This document shows, piece after piece, positions 1-7,004 of a stretch of DNA of 11,597 nucleotides. Origin of the DNA: PHAA01 sp964584415 (GTDB lineage Bacteria; Bacillota; Syntrophomonadia; Syntrophomonadales; Syntrophomonadaceae). A program made the translations under genes and the position numbers. The DNA lies in NCBI GenBank assembly GCA_964584415.1, contig CAZOZX010000064.1:1-11597 (forward strand), written 5' to 3'. Position 1 is the stretch's first letter. Each line of letters begins with the position of its first letter. Below the pieces are notes generated by a model. The model was not told the origin of the DNA, ran no database searches, and saw only the letters and a list, made by a program, of their open reading frames with translations.

Positions 1-387
1 GCAATACCATCCTTCATATTCGGATAAGTAAATGTCGCCTTGTTCATAGACCCGGTTGAATATTTTTTGGACTACCTCCTGCTGCCGCGTTTCAGTAGTA
101 CGAATAAAATCGGTGTTCGATATCAATAACGTCTGCCAAAGCTTGCGTATATTGGCTACAATTGCATCAACGTATTCAATAGGTTCTAAACCTTTTTCAC
201 GGGCAGCCCGTTCAATTTTTTGGCCGTGTTCATCCGTGCCGGTCAAATAAAATACATCGTAGCCCTGCATCCGTTTAAAACGGGCCATACAATCGGCCGC
301 AACGGTTGTATATGCATGCCCGATATGAAGATTATCACTGGGATAATAAATAGGGGTAGTAATATAGAAGCTTTCCCTTTTTTGCAC
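1..387 (-). CDS. metG: Methionyl-tRNA synthetase, N-terminal part (runs off the window)
   Basis: Class I aminoacyl-tRNA synthetase that charges tRNA-Met with methionine in the cytoplasm. Only the first 129 codons are present; the frame runs off base 1. The start is GTG at 387, chosen because GGAGGG (394-399) lies 6 bases upstream and the protein begins at once with the catalytic core: residues 8-16 read YITTPIYYP, the ATP-binding HIGH motif is at 21-24, and TGTDEHG at 49-55. The last visible residues, GWYC at 126-129, match the point where the zinc-knuckle insertion begins in clostridial MetG. The gene lies divergent from abrB. No T-box specifier or antiterminator was recognised in the short leader, so its regulation is unknown. 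The family call is secure; only the missing C-terminus prevents judging whether the full enzyme, including the KMSKS loop and dimerisation domain, is intact. Confidence 0.97.
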   Translation of the reverse strand, partial: MQKRESFYITTPIYYPSDNLHIGHAYTTVAADCMARFKRMQGYDVFYLTGTDEHGQKIERAAREKGLEPIEYVDAIVANIRKLWQTLLISNTDFIRTTETRQQEVVQKIFNRVYEQGDIYLSEYEGWYC

Positions 388-432
388 GAAGGTCCCTCCA
401 TCCTTATCTTCAAGGTATATTTGTATAGTTTA

Positions 433-446
433 CCACATATTTGTGG
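433..446. repeat. Small inverted repeat in the metG leader
   Basis: CCACA and TGTGG arms of 5 bp flank TATT, about 45 bp upstream of the metG start. It could be a regulator half-site pair or a minor leader hairpin. The arms are short, so chance is a real possibility. Confidence 0.3.
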
Positions 447-532
447 CCTTATCCGCAAATGCCAATCATTATGTCAGAAAAGGAAATTTCTATTATTTGT
501 GAAAATTTTTCGGGGATTTTGTTGAAATTCGC

Positions 533-561
533 TTGACTATTTCTACCAATTTTGGTATCTT
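533..561 (+). promoter_or_regulatory. Predicted sigma-A-type promoter of abrB
   Basis: A TTGACT -35 box (533-538) and a TATCTT -10 box (556-561) are separated by exactly 17 bp. They sit 39 bp upstream of the abrB start codon and of a strong AAGGAGGAGG ribosome-binding site (583-592). The upstream sequence (481-530) is AT-rich, as is common at AbrB-controlled promoters. Spacing and position make this the most convincing promoter in the window. Confidence 0.75.
544..557. promoter_or_regulatory. Inverted repeat in the abrB promoter spacer (candidate operator)
   Basis: TACCAA and TTGGTA arms (6 bp each, perfect) flank TT. The element lies between the -35 and -10 boxes and its right arm covers the first two bases of the -10 box. 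A protein bound here would block RNA polymerase. AbrB autorepression is known in Bacillus, but AbrB has no strict consensus, so the identity of the binder is open. Confidence 0.45.
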
Positions 562-600
562 CTCATTGGGATTGGAATACTTAAGGAGGAGGAAAACGTT

Positions 601-852
601 ATGATGAAGTCGACAGGTGTAGTAAGACGAGTAGATGAATTAGGACGCATAGTGATTCCCATCGAACTGAGACGCACAATGGGAATCGAAGAGAAAGACG
701 CCCTGGAAATTTATGTCGACAGTGAAAAAATCATATTGAAGAAATATGAACCGGCTTGCATATTTTGTGGCAACGCTGAAGATGTGGCTAATTACAAAGG
801 CAAAAATCTTTGCAAAAGCTGTCTGATCGAATTATCTAAGCAGATCGTCTAA
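601..852 (+). CDS. abrB: AbrB-family transition-state regulator with C-terminal Cys pairs
   Basis: DNA-binding transition-state regulator; family members repress stationary-phase and sporulation genes during growth. Residues 3-50 form the swapped-hairpin AbrB fold, with the typical run STGVVRRVDELGRIVIP followed by IELRRTMGI. Residues 53-74 carry C53-x2-C56 and C71-x2-C74, a possible metal-binding module. Many clostridial AbrB proteins have it, whereas Bacillus AbrB has a different dimerising tail. The start ATG at 601 follows AAGGAGGAGG by 8 bases; a second ATG is at 604. The gene points against its neighbours, divergent from metG and convergent with rsmI, the same relative orientation as in B. 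subtilis. Its stop overlaps the rsmI stop and no terminator separates them. A SpoVT-like paralogue is the main alternative, but the 83-residue length and location favour AbrB. Confidence 0.93.
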   Translation: MMKSTGVVRRVDELGRIVIPIELRRTMGIEEKDALEIYVDSEKIILKKYEPACIFCGNAEDVANYKGKNLCKSCLIELSKQIV

Positions 853-1691
853 TAATTCATATCATCTGAATTTATTAACAATGCATATAACGTCGATTTA
901 GAAATGTTGTGTTCGCGGGCTTTCATTTTGAGGGCCTGCTTTTTATTGACCCCATTATTTATTAAATCCTCGGTTTCCTTTACAATTTGGTCGATACTAA
1001 CCTCAGATCCTTCCTGATCCCGAACTGGAAGCAACAAACATATTTCTCCCCGTGGTTGATTCTGTTGGTAATAATCTCTAACTTCTTTCACGGTTCCATG
1101 TCTAACCTCTTGATGGACTTTGGTTAGCTCGCGGGCAACTATAACCAATCGTTCATTGCCCATAACTGTTTCAATGTCCTCAAGAGTCTTCAGTAACCGA
1201 TGGGGCGCCTCATATAGTATTACCGTCCTTAACTCCCTATCAAGCAGACTCAACGCGGACATTCTTTTCCCCTGTTTGGGTGGCAGGAAGCCGGCAAAAA
1301 CAAATGAAGAACTATCAATTCCTGCCACAGCTAAAGCGGCAGTGAATGCTGACGGCCCTGGGACAACTTCAATTTCAATTCCACCCTCAATAGCACGGCG
1401 GATCAAATTCTCCCCGGGATCCGATATGGTAGGCATGCCTGCATCAGAAACTAATGCAATACTTCTGCCATTAGTCAATTCGTCCAGCAGAAACTGTTCG
1501 CGTCTCCGGCTGCTGTGTTCGTGATAACTAAAAAGCTTGGTTTTTATTTTATAGCGGTTTAATAGCTTAATTGTATGACGGGTGTCTTCACAGGCAATCA
1601 GGTCAACCTTGCGTAGAGTTTTAAGAAGCCTAATGGTGACATCCTCCAAATTACCAATAGGGGTCCCGCATATATAGAGTTTACCATTCAT
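849..1691 (-). CDS. rsmI: 16S rRNA (cytidine-1402-2'-O)-methyltransferase
   Basis: SAM-dependent enzyme that 2'-O-methylates C1402 of 16S rRNA in the decoding centre; it belongs to the tetrapyrrole-methylase fold. The 280-residue protein has the family signatures in order: GTPIGNL at 9-15, ACEDTR at 33-38, SDAGMPTISDPG at 82-93 and VPGPSA at 110-115. A C-terminal helical region (about 228-280) resembles the small helical domain usual in RsmI. The ATG at 1691 lies inside the end of trmN6 (11-bp overlap), so translation is probably coupled. The yazA (GIY-YIG) gene that separates these two in B. subtilis is absent. The last four bases overlap the end of convergent abrB, with no terminator visible, so this transcript may run antisense through abrB. 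Confidence 0.97.
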   Translation of the reverse strand: MNGKLYICGTPIGNLEDVTIRLLKTLRKVDLIACEDTRHTIKLLNRYKIKTKLFSYHEHSSRRREQFLLDELTNGRSIALVSDAGMPTISDPGENLIRRAIEGGIEIEVVPGPSAFTAALAVAGIDSSSFVFAGFLPPKQGKRMSALSLLDRELRTVILYEAPHRLLKTLEDIETVMGNERLVIVARELTKVHQEVRHGTVKEVRDYYQQNQPRGEICLLLPVRDQEGSEVSIDQIVKETEDLINNGVNKKQALKMKAREHNISKSTLYALLINSDDMNY

Positions 1692-2460
1692 TTCCGTACA
1701 ACCCTTTTACTTCATCTGAGTATTCGTGAGGTTGGCTGTATATAACCAGCGGCGGCATTTCCCAAATTTCAGCCACTGATGCTTTTTGGGCCTCTAATAG
1801 CACCAAGGTAGCTGGGCTGTCCTCATAAGAAACTACCAGACGCATGCGGCTTAAATAAAGTTGGTGACGACAAATAGACTTCACAATCTCCTCCAGCCTT
1901 GCCGCACGATGAATGAGCGCCATCCTTCCCTCTTCACTCAGCAAATAAGCACCTGCTTCGATGACCTCATCCACTGTTAGTTCCAATTCATGACGAGCTA
2001 TCGCCTTTTCCTGGTTTCTATTTATTTGCCCCTCACCCTTTTTCCAAAAAGGGGGATTGCTCAAGACCAGCTCGGCACTCCCCCCCGGAATTGTCTCCTT
2101 AATATTTCTGATATCGGCCCGAATAATCTCAATCCTATTTTCCAGACTGTTATAAAAAACACTTCGTTGGGCTCTTTCGACCATCTCCGGCTGCAACTCA
2201 ACACCGGTAATGCGAACCGAGGAACTCCGCTGCGATAATAACAGAGGAATTACTCCGCTGCCAGTACCCAAGTCAATAGCGTGTCCGACATTACTCAAAT
2301 TAGGAAAGTGAGCCAGCAATATTGTGTCTATCGAGAAACGATAGCCCTTCATTGGCTGAATAACTCGCAGATTACCTATGATCAAATCATCCAGTGTTTC
2401 GCTTGCCTTAAGAACAACTCTTTCCGAGCTCACTAATCCTTGCCCATAAAGGCTATACAA
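1681..2460 (-). CDS. trmN6: tRNA1(Val) adenine-37 N6-methyltransferase family protein (YabB/TrmN6-like)
   Basis: Rossmann-fold SAM methyltransferase. By family it modifies adenine 37 of a valine tRNA (as E. coli TrmN6/YfiC does); the substrate in this organism is not proven. Motif I, DLGTGSG, is at 63-69 and the adenine N6-methylase tetrad NPPF at 135-138. The N-terminal run ETLDDL, then QPMKGYRFSIDTILLA, is typical of YabB. The start is uncertain. TTG at 2460 has a weak AGGATGG 9 bases upstream and overlaps yabA by 28 bp. GTG at 2433 begins at the yabA stop (TAGTG) and gives a protein nine residues shorter that still contains the whole conserved domain, but its AGGA lies only 3 bases away. 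Residue numbers here follow the TTG start. It sits between yabA and rsmI as in Bacilli. Confidence 0.92.
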   Translation of the reverse strand: MYSLYGQGLVSSERVVLKASETLDDLIIGNLRVIQPMKGYRFSIDTILLAHFPNLSNVGHAIDLGTGSGVIPLLLSQRSSSVRITGVELQPEMVERAQRSVFYNSLENRIEIIRADIRNIKETIPGGSAELVLSNPPFWKKGEGQINRNQEKAIARHELELTVDEVIEAGAYLLSEEGRMALIHRAARLEEIVKSICRHQLYLSRMRLVVSYEDSPATLVLLEAQKASVAEIWEMPPLVIYSQPHEYSDEVKGLYGNEW

Positions 2461-2708
2461 AAAAGGCAGCCATCCTGTCGAGGCTGGCCATAGGCCACTG
2501 GGCAGACATGAAAACCTTCCTCATAAATTCTGCCCAAGTGTTCATAACCCTCTCCCTGCAATTTTATCATGTGTTCATGAGAATAATTGATTTGTTTGGT
2601 ATCCGAGGTGATTCCCCCCTCCAGGCGAGCCACCCGTTCTTTAAGGTCTCCTAATTCAAATATCAAATCCCGGATCAAGGTTTTCAATTCTTGAACTGTT
2701 CTTTCCAT
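2433..2708 (-). CDS. yabA: Replication initiation control protein YabA
   Basis: Negative regulator of chromosome replication initiation; in B. subtilis YabA binds DnaA and the sliding clamp DnaN and limits re-initiation. The 91-residue protein has the two expected parts: an N-terminal leucine-rich coiled coil (about 4-30, with the run IRDLIFELGDLKERVARLE), then a linker and a C-terminal zinc module with H67-x-C69 and C81-x2-C84 in the family context GEGYEHLGRIYEEGFHVC. The start ATG at 2708 was chosen because CGGAGGG lies 7-8 bases upstream; an upstream in-frame ATG at 2753 would extend the overlap with ricT and has no such site. Even so the gene overlaps the ricT 3' end by 53 bp. It is shorter than the B. 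subtilis protein (about 119 residues), mainly in the linker. Confidence 0.9.
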   Translation of the reverse strand: MERTVQELKTLIRDLIFELGDLKERVARLEGGITSDTKQINYSHEHMIKLQGEGYEHLGRIYEEGFHVCPVAYGQPRQDGCLFCIAFMGKD

Positions 2709-3378
2709 TTTTTTTACCCTCCGGTTTTCTGGAATCATACATCTCCGACTCATATTTCAGGCAGCACATCAAGCGTCCACAAATACCTGATATTTTGGCT
2801 GGATTAAGTGAAAGATGCTGTTCCTTAGCCATTCGAATGGAGACCGGTGCAAATTCCCCCAGGAAATTGTTGCAGCACAAAATACGGCCGCAAGTACCCA
2901 TTCCGCCCAACATTTTGGCCTCGTCTCGGACCCCGATTTGCCGGAGCTCTATACGGGTACGGAAGATTGAGGCCAGGTCTTTAACCAATTCACGGAAATC
3001 AACCCGGCTTTCCGCCGTGAAATAGAAAATTATTTTACCAACATCAAATGTATATTCAACATCAATGAGCCTCATTGGCAGGTTATGGGACCGGATCTTC
3101 TCCCGGCATATCTCCAAGGCTTCAGCTTCTCTCGCTTTATTCTGTTGATAGGAAAACTCGTCTTCCTCGGTTGCTTTGCGAATTACCTTTTTAAGTGGTA
3201 ATACTAATTGGTCCTCGCTGATATCCCTCTTATTTATAGCCACTATTCCCCGTTCGATCCCGCGGGCCGTTTCCACAATAACTGGATCGCCAATTTGTAG
3301 ATCCAATTCTGAATGGTCAAAATAATATAACTTGCCGGCTGGCTTGAATTTAACTCCCACCACCAATGCCACAGGCAT
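2656..3378 (-). CDS. ricT: PSP1-domain protein RicT (YaaT), Y-complex subunit
   Basis: In B. subtilis RicT (YaaT) joins RicA and RicF in an iron-sulphur-containing complex that assists RNase Y-dependent mRNA maturation and supports sporulation, competence and biofilm formation. The 240-residue protein is a PSP1-domain protein: N-terminal GVKFKPAGKLYYFD at 8-21, the core at about 60-150, and conserved cysteines in CGRILCC (163-169) and CGRLMCC (200-206), which match the cluster-ligand region of RicT. The start ATG at 3378 follows an AGGGGGG run closely; a TTG at 3414 in the same frame lacks such a site. Residues 211-240 form a polar tail beyond the usual end of the domain, and its coding DNA overlaps yabA by 53 bp. 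It follows holB by about 40 bp, as in other Firmicutes once yaaQ and yaaR are discounted. Confidence 0.96.
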   Translation of the reverse strand: MPVALVVGVKFKPAGKLYYFDHSELDLQIGDPVIVETARGIERGIVAINKRDISEDQLVLPLKKVIRKATEEDEFSYQQNKAREAEALEICREKIRSHNLPMRLIDVEYTFDVGKIIFYFTAESRVDFRELVKDLASIFRTRIELRQIGVRDEAKMLGGMGTCGRILCCNNFLGEFAPVSIRMAKEQHLSLNPAKISGICGRLMCCLKYESEMYDSRKPEGKKNGKNSSRIENLDPGFDI

Positions 3379-3419
3379 GACCCCCCTAAGATTTATATCA
3401 TTATTTTTTAGCAATGAGT

Positions 3420-4388
3420 TTATTGTAAAGCATCCATCAAGCGATAGGAAATGTTAATGCTAAGTAAATTTGCCCGGACCGATGTTCTATATTTTTCCCG
3501 AAGTTCATCTATCTTCTTTAAAGAAGATGCGACTTTATTGCCATCAAGATGTTTGATCTCTTTATATTCCTTAACGTTCTTAGCCATTACCAGCAGATCT
3601 TCCCGGCCGGTTGATTGATAAACGAAAATATCCCGCAGCAAGGTCATCAAGAGAGATGTCATTACCTCAGGATTATGCTCTATTGCTTCAGCACTTTTGA
3701 ATACTTCTATTTCCTCCCCGACTGCCAGACCACTCATTACACTCCACGCTGTCAACCACATTTGCTCCAATTCTTCGGTTTCTGCTAACTGATCTGCTAT
3801 AGTCAAGCTTCCTTGGGCTAGTCGCGCTAAATACGCAGCCCTTTCCCGATCTGCCACCTTTTGCATTAAAAACTCACGCAAGTCCGATTCCGGCAGAGGC
3901 AGAAAACGTATAAATTGACAACGCGAAACGATAGTCTCCAATAAAAATTGATCATCAGCGACCAAAATGATGACCGCATAATCAGGCGGTTCTTCAAGTG
4001 TTTTAAGCAGAGCATTCGCAGCTGGTAAGCTTAACAAATGGGCTTCATTAATAACAACCACTCGCCGAGATGATCTATAGGGTTTAAGGGCAAGCCACGG
4101 TTCCATTTCCCTGTTAATTTGTTCGATACCAATCATTGTCTTCTTGTCTTTTCTTGCTACAGTAAGTAAATCCGGATGAACATTTTCCTGGAAATATACC
4201 TCTCCAAGAGGATCATCTTTAAGAATTATGGCCCGGGCGAAGCAACGAGCTATAGTTTTTTTACCAATTCCCTTAGGCCCGGAAAAAAGGTAAGCATGAT
4301 GTATGGCCCCCGTGTCGAGAGCTTTCCGCAATACTTCTAGTGATTTTTGTTGCCCTATTACACTTTCCAAGTTATCTGTCTCACCCAT
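3420..4388 (-). CDS. holB: DNA polymerase III delta-prime subunit (zinc module absent)
   Basis: Clamp-loader subunit that, with tau/gamma and delta, loads the sliding clamp at primed sites. Numbering from ATG 4388, the P-loop GPKGIGKKT is at 37-45, NEAH (Walker B position) at 114-117, the conserved run ALLKTLEEPP at 126-135, and the SRC arginine-finger motif at 155-157. The 322-residue length is normal. Unusually, the loop between the P-loop helix and the conserved HPD (71-73) has no CxxC pairs; most delta-prime proteins carry a four-cysteine zinc module there. The start is uncertain: ATG 4388 has AAGG only 2 bases upstream, and in-frame TTG 4397 has no better site. It follows tmk directly; the small genes darA (yaaQ) and yaaR usually found between them are missing. 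Confidence 0.95.
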   Translation of the reverse strand: MGETDNLESVIGQQKSLEVLRKALDTGAIHHAYLFSGPKGIGKKTIARCFARAIILKDDPLGEVYFQENVHPDLLTVARKDKKTMIGIEQINREMEPWLALKPYRSSRRVVVINEAHLLSLPAANALLKTLEEPPDYAVIILVADDQFLLETIVSRCQFIRFLPLPESDLREFLMQKVADRERAAYLARLAQGSLTIADQLAETEELEQMWLTAWSVMSGLAVGEEIEVFKSAEAIEHNPEVMTSLLMTLLRDIFVYQSTGREDLLVMAKNVKEYKEIKHLDGNKVASSLKKIDELREKYRTSVRANLLSINISYRLMDALQ

Positions 4389-4413
4389 TGCCTTCAACCT
4401 GTTAATAAAAATT

Positions 4414-5052
4414 TCACCGACAAAACGATTCCTGAATTAAGCCCATAGCTTGATTCAAAAGTTCTTGTTGGTCATAATTGGCATCTAATCTTCTAATCCG
4501 GGGCTCATTAATGCATAGCTGAAGATACCCGGTTCTGACCCGGGCTTGAAATTCTATCCCTTCCAATTCCAAACGGTCAGGTTGTCCCTTGGCTCTTCTT
4601 AGCTGGGCTGTTGCTGGATCTAAATCGAGATAAATAGTTAAATCCGGGTATAGCCCTCCGGTACAAATTCGATTAAGGTCGGCTAGTAACTCCAGATCCA
4701 GCCCTCTGCCATAACCCTGATATGCGATAGTTGAGTCTACATAGCGATCTGCAATAACAATCTGCCCGACATCTAGAGCAGGTCTTATTACCTCCTCCAC
4801 AACCTGGCTGCGAGCAGCTGCATAGAGCAAAGCCTCGGTCCTACCTATTATACCACTATTCCTAGCATCCAATAGCATGTCCCTTATCATTTCAGAAATA
4901 ACCGTACCACCAGGTTCCCTAATACCAATGACGCGATTGTTGGGGCTAAGTTCCCTTATTAGGTTTTCCTTCAAGGTACTCTTCCCACATCCATCGATTC
5001 CTTCCAAGCTGACAAAAAAACCTTTCCTAGACATTATCTTCACTCTTTTCAT
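4414..5052 (-). CDS. tmk: Thymidylate kinase
   Basis: Phosphorylates dTMP to dTDP with ATP, an essential step to dTTP in the cytoplasm. The 212-residue protein has the P-loop EGIDGCGKST at 17-26, the REPGGT nucleotide-binding motif at 45-50, DRY at 102-104 followed by the family run STIAYQG, and a basic LID-like segment around 152-160 (RRAKGQPDR). ATG 5052 overlaps the decarboxylase stop as ATGA, which suggests coupling, but it has no clear ribosome-binding site. ATG 5034 would give a start MSRKGFFVSLEG closer to the usual family N-terminus; six residues are at stake. Residue numbers follow the longer form. Position between a decarboxylase gene and holB matches the conserved Firmicute order. 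Confidence 0.97.
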   Translation of the reverse strand: MKRVKIMSRKGFFVSLEGIDGCGKSTLKENLIRELSPNNRVIGIREPGGTVISEMIRDMLLDARNSGIIGRTEALLYAAARSQVVEEVIRPALDVGQIVIADRYVDSTIAYQGYGRGLDLELLADLNRICTGGLYPDLTIYLDLDPATAQLRRAKGQPDRLELEGIEFQARVRTGYLQLCINEPRIRRLDANYDQQELLNQAMGLIQESFCR

Positions 5053-6527
5053 TTATCAATTACTAGTATATATTCCAATTTAATATCTTCGGGCCCCTGG
5101 ATAGATACCTCACTGGCTTGCAGGTACAATAGGTATTCCCATATTTCATCGGTTATCTTTTCTCCCGGTAATATACATGGTATACCGGGCGGGTATGGAG
5201 CTACCATTTCACCAGCTATCAAACCGCGGCAATCAGCAACTTTCACCTTTCTTTTCGCAGCATAGAAAGCTTCTCGAGGGGTAAGAACAACCAGCCAATC
5301 TGGCGGCAGGCATATTTCTGGCTCCTTACCGCGATTAGCTGGATAACGGAGGGCAATAGTTTTTATTGCGTAATAAAAATATTCCCAATCATCCCTACTG
5401 TGTAAAATCGAAAACATAGCTAGAATCATTCCCGGCTGTTCTATTTCAACTTGAATTTTGAACTCATTTCGAAGGATAGCCCCAAGCTGATAGCCCGTCA
5501 GACTCAGTTCGGTTATATCGATCATGACCTTGAGAGGATCTATAGCTTTAATCCCGAATCGACCAATCAATTCATCACTGAGACACTTAATTCCTTCGAT
5601 CCTATTTAGGCGTTCCTTATATTGGGACGACCAAACACGATTTTGCTCAAGAAAGTAATATCCACGCTGTTCCATAAAATCTCTTGCCAAATCAATAGAA
5701 GCCATTATTGGATAAGATGGACTAGTAGTAGTAAGCAAATGATAGGCAGCCATTAAGCGTAAACCACGGGCTGACATTCTTATTAAGCATGGAGTATTTC
5801 CGAAGCTATTGAGGTGAAAGTTAACGCCCAGGTGTAGGCAGGCACCTTGAGTGAGCACCGGCCAAGTTTTATGCAAACCATTTACCACCGCAGCTGCACC
5901 CTGCTTAATGGCTGGAGTGGGGAAAAGGGGGTGAAAGGGGAAATGGCCGCCATGGGCTTCATCTACCATCAGTAATTTACCCTGATTGGACAGAGACGAA
6001 TGGATTGCCCCGATATCACTGCACGTTCCATAATATGTGGGGCTGGTTATCCATACTACCTCTGCATCTTTGTGCTCTGATACTAATTTATCAATAGTCT
6101 CGCTCTTGGTAGCAATAGCTATACCCAAACCAGGTTCCACTTGGCACCGTGCGTAAATAGGGATACCTCCCGATAATACCAATCCTCCATAAAAAGAAAG
6201 ATGAGCATTTCTAGGTATTATAACCTTTTCGTGTTCGGTACTGCTCATGAGCAATGCCTGGATACCAGAAGTGGCTCCATTTACGAGAAAAAAGCTTTGT
6301 TCCGCACCACAAGCCCGGGCCATCAATTGCTGGGCTTCGGCTATTGCTTCCTTTGGCACATGCAAATTATCTAGGCCCGGGATTTCCGTATAATCAAGAT
6401 ATGTCAATTCCTCCAACTCAGGAGTCAGGATTCCCTTGATACCGGCGTGGCCAGGCATATGTAAACGCAGATTAGACCGTTCAATTTGCTTTTGGAGGGA
6501 TTGGTAAATGGGCGAAGATTCAGTCAA
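5049..6527 (-). CDS. Orn/Lys/Arg decarboxylase family protein (YaaO/SpeA type)
   Basis: PLP-dependent fold-type I decarboxylase of the major domain family that makes polyamine precursors such as agmatine or cadaverine. The amino-acid substrate cannot be read from sequence. The 492-residue length matches the short SpeA/YaaO form. Motifs: RLHMPGH at 21-27 in the N-terminal domain, the PLP-ring contact DEAHG at 189-193, and the Schiff-base lysine K220 in LHKTWPVLTQGA. A C-terminal domain follows, with APYPPGIPCILPGE near residues 447-460 typical of the family. The start is TTG at 6527, since no ATG or GTG precedes the conserved core; GGAGTGG lies 9 bases upstream (6537-6543). It is upstream of tmk with a 4-bp overlap and downstream of gin, as yaaO is in Bacillus, so I leave the symbol open between speA and yaaO. 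Confidence 0.94.
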   Translation of the reverse strand: MTESSPIYQSLQKQIERSNLRLHMPGHAGIKGILTPELEELTYLDYTEIPGLDNLHVPKEAIAEAQQLMARACGAEQSFFLVNGATSGIQALLMSSTEHEKVIIPRNAHLSFYGGLVLSGGIPIYARCQVEPGLGIAIATKSETIDKLVSEHKDAEVVWITSPTYYGTCSDIGAIHSSLSNQGKLLMVDEAHGGHFPFHPLFPTPAIKQGAAAVVNGLHKTWPVLTQGACLHLGVNFHLNSFGNTPCLIRMSARGLRLMAAYHLLTTTSPSYPIMASIDLARDFMEQRGYYFLEQNRVWSSQYKERLNRIEGIKCLSDELIGRFGIKAIDPLKVMIDITELSLTGYQLGAILRNEFKIQVEIEQPGMILAMFSILHSRDDWEYFYYAIKTIALRYPANRGKEPEICLPPDWLVVLTPREAFYAAKRKVKVADCRGLIAGEMVAPYPPGIPCILPGEKITDEIWEYLLYLQASEVSIQGPEDIKLEYILVIDK

Positions 6528-6541
6528 TTGCCAGAGCCACT

Positions 6542-6621
6542 CCCCGCTTCTTTGCTATAAAAATATAGGAAAAAAATTAATTCCTGATAGAACATTCATC
6601 TCATTGTAGCAAAGATTGGGG
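6542..6621 (-). promoter_or_regulatory. Long inverted repeat in the decarboxylase leader, covering its ribosome-binding site
   Basis: On the transcribed strand TCTTTGCTA (6607-6615) pairs perfectly with TAGCAAAGA (6549-6557), and CCCC (6618-6621) pairs with GGGG (6542-6545) across a small internal loop; the apical loop is 49 nt. The GGGG arm is part of the presumed ribosome-binding sequence of the decarboxylase, so the fold would hide it. A small AGGAA/TTCCT hairpin is possible in the loop. It matches no riboswitch class I recognise. Confidence 0.4.
6603..6611 (-). promoter_or_regulatory. Possible extended -10 promoter for the decarboxylase operon
   Basis: TGCTACAAT on the minus strand fits an extended -10 element (TGnTAnAAT), 75 bp upstream of the decarboxylase start. 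A TTGTTA about 20 bp upstream is a poorly spaced -35. If used, it would begin transcription inside the inverted repeat and remove one arm from the RNA. Confidence 0.35.
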
Positions 6622-6663
6622 CCAGGGTTAACAAATTCTGTGAGGGTATAGTTGAGATCAAAA

Positions 6664-6885
6664 TCATATTAAGATTCGCCGTATTTTATCCACCAGCAGT
6701 TGGTAACTATCCGAATCAATATCGCTGTGAGCTATCTGCTGTTCACAACTCGTACAGATAAAGGCTTTGTTTAATCTGATCCCATCCCGGATACCACCCG
6801 AGGGAACTTTACTGCAGATAGAGCAGACCGGTAGTACCTTACCTCTATCTACATAGTTCAACAGTGGAGAATTTTCTTTACCCAT
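6664..6885 (-). CDS. gin: Anti-sigma-G factor Gin (CsfB) family protein
   Basis: Gin (CsfB) is a small zinc protein that binds and inhibits sigma-G, and in B. subtilis also sigma-E, to keep forespore gene expression in sequence. This 73-residue protein has the family layout: C21-x2-C24 (CSIC), a GGIRDGIRL stretch, then FICTSCE with C44-x2-C47, and a short helical tail with YQLLVDKIRRIL. The start ATG at 6885 has AAGGA 9 bases upstream. The gene lies directly before the yaaO-type decarboxylase, close to the place of csfB in B. subtilis (csfB-xpaC-yaaN-yaaO), here without xpaC and yaaN. Other small double-CxxC proteins cannot be excluded by sequence alone, but motif plus location make Gin the best call and mark the organism as a probable spore-former. 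Confidence 0.87.
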   Translation of the reverse strand: MGKENSPLLNYVDRGKVLPVCSICSKVPSGGIRDGIRLNKAFICTSCEQQIAHSDIDSDSYQLLVDKIRRILI

Positions 6886-7004
6886 GATTTTTCTTCCTTT
6901 TTATTCTTAATTATGGACACAGCAATCAGCGGTTATTCCTATCATAAAACAATTTAAGTCTATGAAACATGAATTGTGTTCCTACCCTAGCATATGCCCC
7001 TGTT

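Noticed and set aside
220..525. Plus-strand open frame of 101 codons opposite metG
   Set aside because: It is mostly antisense to the well-supported metG N-terminus, with no ribosome-binding site or recognisable domain.
388..600. T-box or SAM-type riboswitch in the metG leader
   Set aside because: The leader is short and shows no T-box consensus, antiterminator or S-box motifs.
1120..1524. Plus-strand open frame of 134 codons inside rsmI
   Set aside because: Antisense shadow of rsmI; Ser/Arg-rich composition is what reversed codons of rsmI produce, and there is no start context.
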